This document shows, piece after piece, positions 30,001-35,685 of a stretch of 64,000 bases of DNA. Position 1 is the first letter of the stretch, and each line of letters begins with the position of its first letter. The DNA lies in contig JABFGJ010000009.1 of NCBI GenBank assembly GCA_013112545.1, positions 1 through 64,000 of the forward strand. Direction: 5' to 3'. A program made the position numbers and the translations under genes. This stretch comes from Bacteroidota bacterium (lineage in GTDB: Bacteria > Bacteroidota > Bacteroidia > Flavobacteriales_E > Vicingaceae). The notes under the pieces were generated by a model, which did not search any database, was not told the origin of the DNA, and saw nothing but the letters and a program-made list of their open reading frames with translations.

Positions 30001-30074
30001 TGAAGCCTGGCATTTATCATTATGATTTTATTTTTAATGGAACTAGAAGGAGTGGAGAGATTATTAAGAATTAG
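24075..30074 (+). CDS. Giant T9SS-secreted adhesin-like protein with duplicated Fn3/LamG/Ig/PKD architecture
   Basis: About 1999 residues. The N-terminal signal peptide ends near SYSQ. Module set one: a fibronectin-like domain (about 35-125), a LamG-like concanavalin-fold domain (about 135-340), three Ig-like WSxG repeats (about 345-550) and three PKD domains (about 551-797, e.g. WNFGDGTTSN). Module set two repeats the order: Fn3-like (about 800), LamG-like (about 900), four Ig-like (from about 1103) and five PKD-like domains (about 1388-1800). A CARDB-like domain (about 1805-1910) follows. The end (from about 1916, VFPNPTSSLLYFNY) is a type A T9SS sorting domain, so export to the cell surface is expected. 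No catalytic motif is seen. I chose ATG 24075; a TTG at 24054 adds seven residues. It may bind the glycan made by neighbouring genes, by position only. Confidence 0.88.
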   Translation: MVILLKFILKNCFKHQFIWFFIPLIFICNLNSYSQTSINSIIPINGNIVFEHEIEFKWNKSFFESNNSYYILKIANDSALSNIVYTSVNLSSRFVTYRLTTPSKYYWQVEHYESGILTDKSGMFMFNYIDIHKLNNLSLFLDPDSGVTINGNNQIQKWLNLADTSNSAIQLTLNQQPILIVDTSLEDRKIIKFDGTDDLLQLNSSLLLSDVFTIANWGGSESVFPSYNGLITGQTSNWVFAGLGTGSTNLDVTTSFNNYLINNILSINFAPLQKFKLLNAQRNSASPLNLSNMNLGRNRTSLSRYWNGSMGDIIGFNTKLNDSLRNIVNQYYCQKYSKPLSLEEDILVTNRFCDTLYRADSIYLNYLWSNGDTTSYSLLTPGNSYQLTVTNEFGCVFTDEISVNINVFKPKSQTLCMGDTIVWDLKLPNSKFNFLWSDGSTDSSLVINDYGNYFVSITDSNGCLYKSDTLKINYDSSLKRYTLGADTTLCKGNTISLLEDSSIINSYLWSTGNTNNSQRIDTSGIYTLRIGNGQCFKNDTINITIKGEAPLVGFTTTNTCFLDSVHFFDTTTVVGGINLKSWTWNFGDGTTSNIQNPIHFYDSSGLYIVEYKVMNDSNCFSTVLIPLEIHPKPEASFTYTNNCESDSTSFTDSSIISSGAITKYLWNFGDNTTLKDTSNSSNPKYKYAQVGSYSVQLTIASNYGCLDTTIKLINIKDSPHPSFTYLNTYKDDSVKFINNTTINSGTITNYNWDFGNSLYSTKVNPKTLYSQIGKYEIALHATSNLGCTNKFIDSIEITLRPPPIPEFNTVLPKLNQVLEKKVDFLWNMKDSSTSYRFQLAKDSAFLNIITDVNFLIKPTFSQKVSQGSYFWRVFANKKSIIVDTTNTGYFHFIDIKNVDSLSLWLVADTGVVDTNGYVINWKDLSNSNIILNTPNSSNQTQVLTNGLNGYNLVNFDTGKDFFQNILNINKQNYFISAVYNFQENTSRPSRLISGQNNWNLGPYYNHRVYNSSGFVNIGLPIIKDQFVVNTAHSINDTLFQLVNDSLLGYSNVGSIPGILSLGANHPISYFNGSIAEIIMVNGSINKDEGNRIQNYLMDKYSPPVNLGSDRYVCSYPQTLSAYKDSYLAYMWNTGSTDSVITIDSSGKYLVTVTDMFNRRTVDSMFFILDTFNFKVDLISEDSTLCLDNEIEIMAGRDNLSYSWNTNENTPSIIVDSNFYYKVTVTNCLGILSTDSIRIRINNPKFSLGNDTTVCFNIPLKVQADSAFNNVSYLWSDGTSNDFITINLSNQYALTVTDQYNCSYSDTIKINVDSSLYGLTLGPDTSLCVGNEIALLNPNSSINTYAWSNNAITPSTLIDSSGNYKVTVSSSRCTVSDSINILIKGFAPEVNFSFTNTCIGNSIFLTDSTIAPIGDTLKKWSWELGDNTILNSQNISHLYTQDGNYTVILKVTTDKGCTDTISKVITIYPRPKAKFKIVENVLCAKSLVNFTDQSTISSGSFKNYSWNFGDTNSLQNTSTIKNPSHIYDTLGHYPIRLIAESNFGCIDSITKIKYINPTPNIQFDIDGTCLGDSTNFYDKTILPKGQINSYLWAFNWLPTPSGNQTSFDKNPSLYIPLANEVKVTLRVITDSTCQATIRDTFQIHHKPIANFNSLENCFNLPFQIQNSSSIIGDSIVSYQYVFDNKDTSYLENPIFSKNAIGTFDLELKIKSSNECYDSITKPIRVHELPIPNFKILNNNTGVPFKIEVLNTSSKASKYTWLFRNGAVSHDAIPNYVYLDTGVYNLQLKAESAYGCVDSLIKQIYVLPYFLDAAISNVFLTEDNKGYLNIGVQYLNSGNNTINQIEFIADVNSNAKFSESFNEIVFSGNQSAVQFSNSYIQANSNKVNYVCIKIGSVNNILDDDFTNNELCKQAFNENLYLTVFPNPTSSLLYFNYVLPNDGSLTLNLYDQMGRKVVNQIDKNQTTGVYKLAIDMSSLKPGIYHYDFIFNGTRRSGEIIKN

Positions 30075-30166
30075 ATTTACAATTCTTGAAGTTTATAAAT
30101 TGCATTTTAATACTTCCTATAAGATTGGTTATCAATGATTAATATTAAAAGTGTTCGCAGTATAAT

Positions 30167-31306
30167 CTAATTGTCTTGAAGTAATTCTTTTGCAATAACA
30201 GAGCAGACTTTCTTTTGTTTTGTTATATTTAATTCATAGAAAAAAGGTAGTCTAAGTAGATGGTCATTAAAAAAATCAGACTGAATTAACTTATTTTCAA
30301 TATGACTTTTTAAGTAAAAGGAGCTTTTGTGAAGTGGAAAATAATGAAATACAGCTTGTATTTTCTCTTTTTCCAAAGCATAAATAATAGCAGTTCTTTG
30401 ATTCAATGAAGTGCATATTATATAGAACATGTGAGCATTATTAAATGCGTATATAGGAATAATAGGCAATTTTAATTTATAGCTTTTTAGCAGGTCATAA
30501 TATCTGTTCCAAATCTCTTTTCGTTGATTTTGAATTTTATTAAAATTTTCAAATTGAGCCCATAAAAAAGCAGCTGTAATTTCAGAAGGTAAAAAAGAAG
30601 AGCCTAAATCAACCCATTCATATTTATCAACCTCGCCTCTATAATAAGCAGAACGATTTGTACCTTTTTCCCAGATTATTTTAGCTCGTTCAATAAATTT
30701 TTCCTCATTAATAGCGAGTAAGCCACCTTCTCCAGAAATAATATTTTTAGTTTCATGAAAAGAGAAAGCAGCTAAATGTCCAATGCTTCCTAAAGCTTTT
30801 TTTGTTCCATCCGAAAATGTAAAATAACTACCAATGGCTTGCGCTGCATCCTCCACAACAAATAAATTATACTTAGCAGCAAGACTCATAATTTTTTCCA
30901 TATCACACGCCACACCAGCATAATGTACTGGTACAATAGCAACTGTTTTATCAGTAATTAATTCTTCAATTGCAGTTTCATCTATGCCCGGGTGATCTTT
31001 TCTGCTGTCGCAAAGAATAATATTAGCCCCCCTAAGTGTAAAAGCATTAGCTGTAGAAACAAAGGTGTAGGAAGGCATAATTACTTCATCGCCAGGCTTA
31101 ATGTTGATTAATAATGCGCACATTTCTAAGGCGCTGGTACATGATTTTGTGAGCAATACCTTTTTTATTGAGAACTTCTTTTCAAAAAAAGATTGACACT
31201 TTTTTGTAAATGAACCGTTCCCAGAAATATGCCCAGACTTTACAGCTTCTTCGATGTATTTGGTTTCATTTCCTGTAAAATAGGGTTTGTTAAATGGTAT
31301 TCTCAT
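30167..31306 (-). CDS. rffA: dTDP-4-amino-4,6-dideoxygalactose transaminase (RffA/WecE-like)
   Basis: A 379-residue PLP enzyme of the DegT/DnrJ/EryC1 family. The start IPFNKPYFTGNETKYIEEAV and the segment SGHISGNGSFTKKCQ match the RffA/WecE subgroup, which aminates dTDP-4-keto-6-deoxyglucose to dTDP-fucosamine. The PLP lysine is in FHETKNI near residue 183, after EDAAQAIGS, and GEGGLLAIN follows. Length equals that of the E. coli enzyme. It lies alone on the minus strand at the end of the polysaccharide locus; no rmlA/rmlB or N-acetyltransferase (RffC) is in the window, so the pathway must be completed elsewhere. Confidence 0.9.
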   Translation of the reverse strand: MRIPFNKPYFTGNETKYIEEAVKSGHISGNGSFTKKCQSFFEKKFSIKKVLLTKSCTSALEMCALLINIKPGDEVIMPSYTFVSTANAFTLRGANIILCDSRKDHPGIDETAIEELITDKTVAIVPVHYAGVACDMEKIMSLAAKYNLFVVEDAAQAIGSYFTFSDGTKKALGSIGHLAAFSFHETKNIISGEGGLLAINEEKFIERAKIIWEKGTNRSAYYRGEVDKYEWVDLGSSFLPSEITAAFLWAQFENFNKIQNQRKEIWNRYYDLLKSYKLKLPIIPIYAFNNAHMFYIICTSLNQRTAIIYALEKEKIQAVFHYFPLHKSSFYLKSHIENKLIQSDFFNDHLLRLPFFYELNITKQKKVCSVIAKELLQDN

Positions 31307-31390
31307 TTTTAAGAATAATTGGAATAAATTTTAGGCTAAAATAAGTCTATATTGTTAATATTACTTTCAATTAATTATAAAAATCAACTT

Positions 31391-31975
31391 TTGAAAATCA
31401 TATTCGCATCACAAAACAAACATAAAGTAGAAGAAATTCAAGCACAATTGACCTCAAACATTCAAGTTAAAAGTTTATTAGACTTGAATTATGTGGATGA
31501 ACTTGAAGAAACTCAAGAAACCTTACAAGGAAATGCACTGCAAAAGGTTCGATTTGTTCATCAGAAATTTAGAGCAAATACCTTTGCTGATGATACTGGT
31601 TTGGAAGTAGAGGCATTAAATGGAGAACCAGGTGTTTATTCGGCTAGGTATGCTGGAGAAGCTAAATCTTTTGATGCAAATATGGATAAACTGCTATTGA
31701 ATTTAAAGGACAAGGAAAACCGCAAGGCGCAATTTAGAACTGTTATCGCTTTAATTTGGAATGGAAAAGAGCATATTTTTGAAGGAATATGCGAAGGAGA
31801 AATTACTTTAGCTAAATCTGGTACTAAAGGGTTTGGTTATGATCCTATTTTTAAACCAATTGGCTTTGATAAAACTTTTGCTGAGATGGATTTAGCTGAA
31901 AAGGCTAGAATAAGTCATAGAGGTAAAGCTGTTGCCAAACTAATTGAATTTTTAAACAGAAATAATACCGATTAA
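31391..31975 (+). CDS. rdgB: XTP/dITP diphosphatase (RdgB/HAM1)
   Basis: About 194 residues, a house-cleaning enzyme that hydrolyses dITP, XTP and related non-canonical purine nucleotides to monophosphates. Motifs: substrate-binding SQNKHKVEEIQ at the N-terminus, FADDTGLEVEAL with the catalytic acids, GVYSARYAGE and KGFGYDPIF. I chose the TTG at 31391, which gives the family start M-K-I-I-F-A-S-Q-N; an upstream in-frame TTG at 31352 would add 13 atypical residues. Length fits the family. Confidence 0.93.
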   Translation: MKIIFASQNKHKVEEIQAQLTSNIQVKSLLDLNYVDELEETQETLQGNALQKVRFVHQKFRANTFADDTGLEVEALNGEPGVYSARYAGEAKSFDANMDKLLLNLKDKENRKAQFRTVIALIWNGKEHIFEGICEGEITLAKSGTKGFGYDPIFKPIGFDKTFAEMDLAEKARISHRGKAVAKLIEFLNRNNTD

Positions 31976-32167
31976 ATCTAAAATGAGCAAAACTTGTTAT
32001 TATTTACATGATTTATAAGTAGCTCTATATTTGTTGTTTACTACGTCTGAACTGGTTTTTTTGCTTCTTGTTCTAGTTCATTTGAACGTTTATGTTAGTT
32101 TAACTAAAATTTCACTTTTTTAGCCTTATAGATTTAGTTAAATTAGCCAACCGAAAAAATAGATTAT

Positions 32168-32602
32168 ATGAAAGCAAAAATGAGCACCGCAAAAGGTGAT
32201 ATGACAATTGAATTTTATGAAAAGGACGCACCTAAAACAGTTGCTAACTTTGTGAAGTTATCAAAAGAAGGATATTATGATGGTTTAACTTTTCACCGAG
32301 TAATTCCAGATTTTGTTGTCCAAGGTGGTTGCCCAAATGGAACTGGCACAGGTGGTCCTGGTTATTCCATCGACTGTGAATTAGACGGCGACAATCAATT
32401 TCACGATAGAGGTGTTTTATCTATGGCACATGCTGGAAGAAATACAGGTGGTTCTCAGTTCTTTATCTGTCACAGCCGTTCAAATACTGCACATTTAGAT
32501 AGAAATCACACTTGTTTTGGTAAAGTGGTTGAAGGTGTTAATGTTATTGATGACATTAAAGTAGGAGACAAAATTAACAAGATAGAAATATTAGAAGATT
32601 AG
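32168..32602 (+). CDS. Peptidyl-prolyl cis-trans isomerase, cyclophilin type
   Basis: A 144-residue cytosolic cyclophilin lacking a signal peptide. The active-site motif FHRVIPDFVVQGG contains the catalytic Arg, and AGRNTGGSQFFIC and DRNHTCFGKVVEG complete the binding groove. The size is that of the minimal PpiB-type domain. It lies 3 bases before the DUF3127 gene, so the two are probably co-transcribed. Function: proline isomerisation in folding. Confidence 0.94.
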   Translation: MKAKMSTAKGDMTIEFYEKDAPKTVANFVKLSKEGYYDGLTFHRVIPDFVVQGGCPNGTGTGGPGYSIDCELDGDNQFHDRGVLSMAHAGRNTGGSQFFICHSRSNTAHLDRNHTCFGKVVEGVNVIDDIKVGDKINKIEILED

Positions 32603-32605
32603 ATT

Positions 32606-32995
32606 ATGAGTTTAGAAATTAACGGAAGAATATCAAAAGTATTAAGCATTGAGTCTGGCCAAAGTAAGGCTGGTAAAGAATGGAAAAAACAAAGTTTTAT
32701 TATTGATACTGGCGCACAGTTTAATCCCGAGATATGCTTTAGTTTATTTGGAGAAGATAAAATTAATTTGTTGAGAAATTTTGGCCCAGGTCAAGAGGTT
32801 AAAGTGAGTTTTAATGTTTCTTCTAGGGAATTTAATGGTAAGTATTACCATAATATAGATGCATGGAAAATTGATGGAATTGGAGGAGCAACTTCTTCAG
32901 GAAACACACCTCCACCGCCAAGTGAAGAACCACCAATGACAGGAAATTCAGCTGATTTAAGCTCAAATGAAGAAGACGATGATTTGCCATTTTAA
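32606..32995 (+). CDS. DUF3127 protein with SSB-like acidic C-terminal tip
   Basis: A 129-residue protein. Residues 1-92 form the DUF3127 domain, predicted to be a small OB-like beta barrel (EINGRISKVLSIESGQSK, KQSFIIDTG, VKVSFNVSSREFNGKYYHNI). A Gly/Pro-rich linker of about 25 residues follows, then the acidic tip SSNEEDDDLPF. The arrangement of OB fold, disordered linker and terminal DDDLPF copies that of bacterial single-stranded DNA-binding protein (tip DDDIPF), which docks repair and replication partners. A nucleic-acid role is therefore inferred. The gene sits between cyclophilin and a membrane hydrolase, 3-base gaps on both sides. Confidence 0.85.
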   Translation: MSLEINGRISKVLSIESGQSKAGKEWKKQSFIIDTGAQFNPEICFSLFGEDKINLLRNFGPGQEVKVSFNVSSREFNGKYYHNIDAWKIDGIGGATSSGNTPPPPSEEPPMTGNSADLSSNEEDDDLPF

Positions 32996-32998
32996 TTA

Positions 32999-34018
32999 GT
33001 GGATTCTTTAACTCAGATTATTTTAGGTGGAGCCGTAGGTGAAGCTGTTTTAGGAAAGAAAGTTGGAAATAAAGCCGTACTGTGGGGAGCCATAGGCGGC
33101 ACAATTCCTGACTTGGATACCATTCCAGGTCAGTTTTTAGATACTGTCGATAAACTCGATATTCATCGAGGTTTTTCACATTCTATTGTTTTTGCAATTC
33201 TTATCGCTCCCATCTTAGGCTGGCTTATCCACAAGATTTATTATAAAAAAAAGGAAGCCAGTGTTTGGGACTGGACTCAGTTGATGTTTTGGGCTGTTTT
33301 CACTCATCCCTTATTAGACATTTTCACAACTTGGGGCACACAGCTTTTTTGGCCTTTAGATTGGCGAATCGCTATTCAATCTATTTTTGTTATTGACCCC
33401 ATATATACAGTTCCTTTTCTTTTATTATTGTTAACTGTCCTTTTCCTTAAACGTAATAATCCAATACGGACTAAACTAAATCGTTTAGGATTGATTTTAA
33501 GCTCAACTTATCTACTTATTACAGTATGTATTAAATTGTATATCAATACTATATTTGAGAATTCGTTAAATGCTCAAAAGGTTGAATATTTACAATTTGA
33601 CTCAAGACCGACTGCTTTCAACACCATTTTATGGACATCAAATGTGGAAACTAAAGATGCTTTTTTAATCGGCTATTATTCGCTTTTAGATGAAACAAAA
33701 AAAGTTGATTTCTATAGCTTTGAAAAAAACGAGCACTTATTAAAAGCATATCGGAACAACCCAGATGTGGAGCGGCTAATCTTTTTAACAAAAGGTTATT
33801 ATACCCTTCAAAAAGTTGAGAATGGAATTGTAATGAATGACTTGCGTTTTGGCTTAACTGAGGGTTTTAATCAAGGGAAAGGAGATTTTGTATTTTCATA
33901 TCACATTTATGAAACTCAAGAAGGTGTAAAAATAGATCAAAACCCAAATTCTTTTAAAGGGATGAAAGGGGTTTTATCTAAATTGGCAAAACGGGTAGGA
34001 GGGACTAAGTCTTTTTAA
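32999..34018 (+). CDS. Membrane-bound metal-dependent hydrolase (YdjM/DUF457 family)
   Basis: A 339-residue protein starting with GTG. The N-terminal half carries the family motifs MDSLTQIILGGAVGEA, GTIPDLDTIPG, DIHRGFSHSIVF and THPLLDIFTTWGT. Their Asp and His residues would bind metal at the membrane face. Four or so transmembrane segments follow. The C-terminal ~150 residues form a soluble domain of unknown fold. The substrate is unknown for the family; YdjM is SOS-regulated in E. coli. It is the third gene of the cyclophilin/DUF3127 transcript and overlaps the convergent TPR gene by 14 bases. Confidence 0.83.
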   Translation: MDSLTQIILGGAVGEAVLGKKVGNKAVLWGAIGGTIPDLDTIPGQFLDTVDKLDIHRGFSHSIVFAILIAPILGWLIHKIYYKKKEASVWDWTQLMFWAVFTHPLLDIFTTWGTQLFWPLDWRIAIQSIFVIDPIYTVPFLLLLLTVLFLKRNNPIRTKLNRLGLILSSTYLLITVCIKLYINTIFENSLNAQKVEYLQFDSRPTAFNTILWTSNVETKDAFLIGYYSLLDETKKVDFYSFEKNEHLLKAYRNNPDVERLIFLTKGYYTLQKVENGIVMNDLRFGLTEGFNQGKGDFVFSYHIYETQEGVKIDQNPNSFKGMKGVLSKLAKRVGGTKSF

Positions 34019-34601
34019 AACCTGACTTAACAAACCGAATAAAGGAATTAAAACCTTCTTTGCTTGTTATTTGCTTAAGTTCACTAAACAAGGTTTTGTT
34101 TTTATTTTCAGCATCTATTTCTTCCTGAATATTTCTCGCTTTTATCGTCTCTCCTTCAATATTTAAGTTTGCTCTTCCCATTTCTGGGTTTTTCGCAATT
34201 AGGTCATCGGCTTTAGAAAAATTAGTTTTTGCATTTTGCTGATAGCCTAATTGCTCTTGAAGCAATCCCAAATTATTATGAGCAATAGCATCATCAGGGT
34301 CTAATTCTATGGCTTTTTCATAATCTGTAATGGCCAATTCAGTTTTTCCATAATGGCCTAATATATAAGCTCTACTTGCATAACGGTAGCTTTTTAAAGG
34401 TTCGAGTTCTACAGCCATGTTCATATCAGACATTGCTTCTTGTTTTTTCTTTAAATGAAAATAAATAACACCGCGCTCGCTATAATAAGACGCATTATTG
34501 GGTGAATCCACAATTAATTTGTCAAGTATAACTAAGGCTTTTTGGTATTCACCGCTTTTGAGTAGTGCAATTCCTTCTTCAAATAATTTTTTATTTTCCA
34601 T
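34005..34601 (-). CDS. Tetratricopeptide repeat protein
   Basis: About 198 residues, cytosolic. At least three TPR motifs are visible between residues 1 and 130 (EEGIALLKSGEYQKALVILD, SERGVIYFHLKKKQEAMSD, ALTDYEK-like AITDYEKAIELDPDDAIAHN). A non-repeat C-terminal helical region follows. The ATG at 34601 is chosen because it begins with MENKKLFEEG; a GTG at 34616 in frame overlaps the promoter motif. No partner can be named. The 3' end overlaps the membrane hydrolase gene on the other strand. Confidence 0.83.
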   Translation of the reverse strand: MENKKLFEEGIALLKSGEYQKALVILDKLIVDSPNNASYYSERGVIYFHLKKKQEAMSDMNMAVELEPLKSYRYASRAYILGHYGKTELAITDYEKAIELDPDDAIAHNNLGLLQEQLGYQQNAKTNFSKADDLIAKNPEMGRANLNIEGETIKARNIQEEIDAENKNKTLFSELKQITSKEGFNSFIRFVKSGFKKT

Positions 34602-34615
34602 GCATTTTAATAACA

Positions 34616-34623
34616 CAAAAATA
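34616..34623 (-). promoter_or_regulatory. -7 promoter element TATTTTTG of the TPR gene
   Basis: Minus-strand TATTTTTG fits TAnnTTTG and ends 14 bases before the ATG at 34601, predicting a leader of less than about 10 bases. Confidence 0.45.
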
Positions 34624-34656
34624 AGCGCATTGTTTTAGATTAACGAACTTAGCCAC

Positions 34657-35310
34657 ATGAATACAGCATTACTTTTTGGAGCAACAGGATTAGTTGGAAA
34701 ACAGGTTTTAGCTCAATTAACCGCTAATGAATATTATGACAAAATTGTCGTGTTTAATCGGAAAACTCAACATTATTCTTCACCCAAAGTTGAGGAGATT
34801 ATCAGTGATTTAAAAGATCTTGAATTAATTAAAGAAAAGATAAAGGGCGAGGTTGTTTTTATATGTGTCGGCACAACCATTAAAAAAGCTGGAACTAAAG
34901 CAAATTTTGAAGCTGTAGATTTAGAATTACCCATTAGTATTGCCATGGCTGCTAAAGAAAATAATGTGTCATGCTTAGTTGCTATCTCTTCCTTAGGTGC
35001 AAATGTACATTCAAGTAATTTCTACTTAAAAACCAAAGGAGATACGGAACAAAGTTTAAGCGAAATAGGAGTGAAGCATACTTATTTTGTTCGTCCTTCT
35101 ATGCTTTTTGGCAAAAGAGAAGAGTTTAGATTAGCTGAATACCTTGGTAAGATCGCTTTGAAAGCATTTGGTTTGTTTTTATTTGGTAGCCTTAAAAAAT
35201 ACAAAGGAATTGAAGATTGGCAAGTTGCCAAAGCCATGATATTGATGGCTAAAAATAAACCTAAACAAAACGTTTTTGAATCTGATGAATTAATTAATAT
35301 CATCAATTAA
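34657..35310 (+). CDS. NAD(P)-binding atypical SDR protein (TIP30-like)
   Basis: A 217-residue Rossmann-fold protein. The N-terminal cofactor loop is LFGATGLVGKQVL (GxxGxxG). SSLGANVHSSNFYLKTKGDTE contains the Ser and the YxxxK pair of short-chain dehydrogenases, and RPSMLFGKREEFR follows. The closest familiar group is the COG0702/HTATIP2-like oxidoreductases. The substrate is unknown. It is divergently transcribed from the TPR gene and is the only gene in its transcript. Confidence 0.82.
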   Translation: MNTALLFGATGLVGKQVLAQLTANEYYDKIVVFNRKTQHYSSPKVEEIISDLKDLELIKEKIKGEVVFICVGTTIKKAGTKANFEAVDLELPISIAMAAKENNVSCLVAISSLGANVHSSNFYLKTKGDTEQSLSEIGVKHTYFVRPSMLFGKREEFRLAEYLGKIALKAFGLFLFGSLKKYKGIEDWQVAKAMILMAKNKPKQNVFESDELINIIN

Positions 35311-35685
35311 TACCTGTTTAAATCATATATAGAATTTAAAATTTCAATTTAAAATAAATCGAATTAAACACCTTTTCCTTATTAAAATTTTAAGATCACC
35401 TTGATAATTTATTTATGAGGAATAAATTGCAATAAAAATCATCCTTTTCTATATGATAATGCGATTTTTTAACCTTACCAATGCTCAATTCAACGAAAAA
35501 AAATAATTCGCAAAAACTATTTAGCTTATTAAAAATATATTGGTCGAACAATAACGATATTTTATGGCTAAAAAAATATCATTCAAAGATAATGTTGTGT
35601 TTGTAAAGCTCTTATACCTTAGACTAGGGCTTTGGTGATACTTTTTTTGCTACTTTAGACATATATCAGACATAAAAAAAACAGA
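35311..35685. other. Intergenic region without identified features
   Basis: About 375 bases of AT-rich DNA ahead of the sensor kinase gene. I see no open frame or RNA. A short AT-only inverted repeat at 35556-35580 is too weak to interpret. A TACTTTAG near 35650 resembles a -7 element with one mismatch. Confidence 0.4.

Noticed and set aside
30066-30087. Hairpin aagaatt/aattctt after the giant T9SS gene as terminator
   Set aside because: Short AT-rich stem with no following T-run, partly inside the final codons; not convincing.
9197-31306. Prophage or genomic island
   Set aside because: The region contains only glycan-related and surface genes, with no integrase, phage structural genes, tRNA or attachment repeats in the window.
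35556-35580. Inverted repeat gatatttt/aaaatatc as terminator or operator
   Set aside because: It is all A/T in a very AT-rich region, without a T-run or matching copies; chance occurrence is likely.
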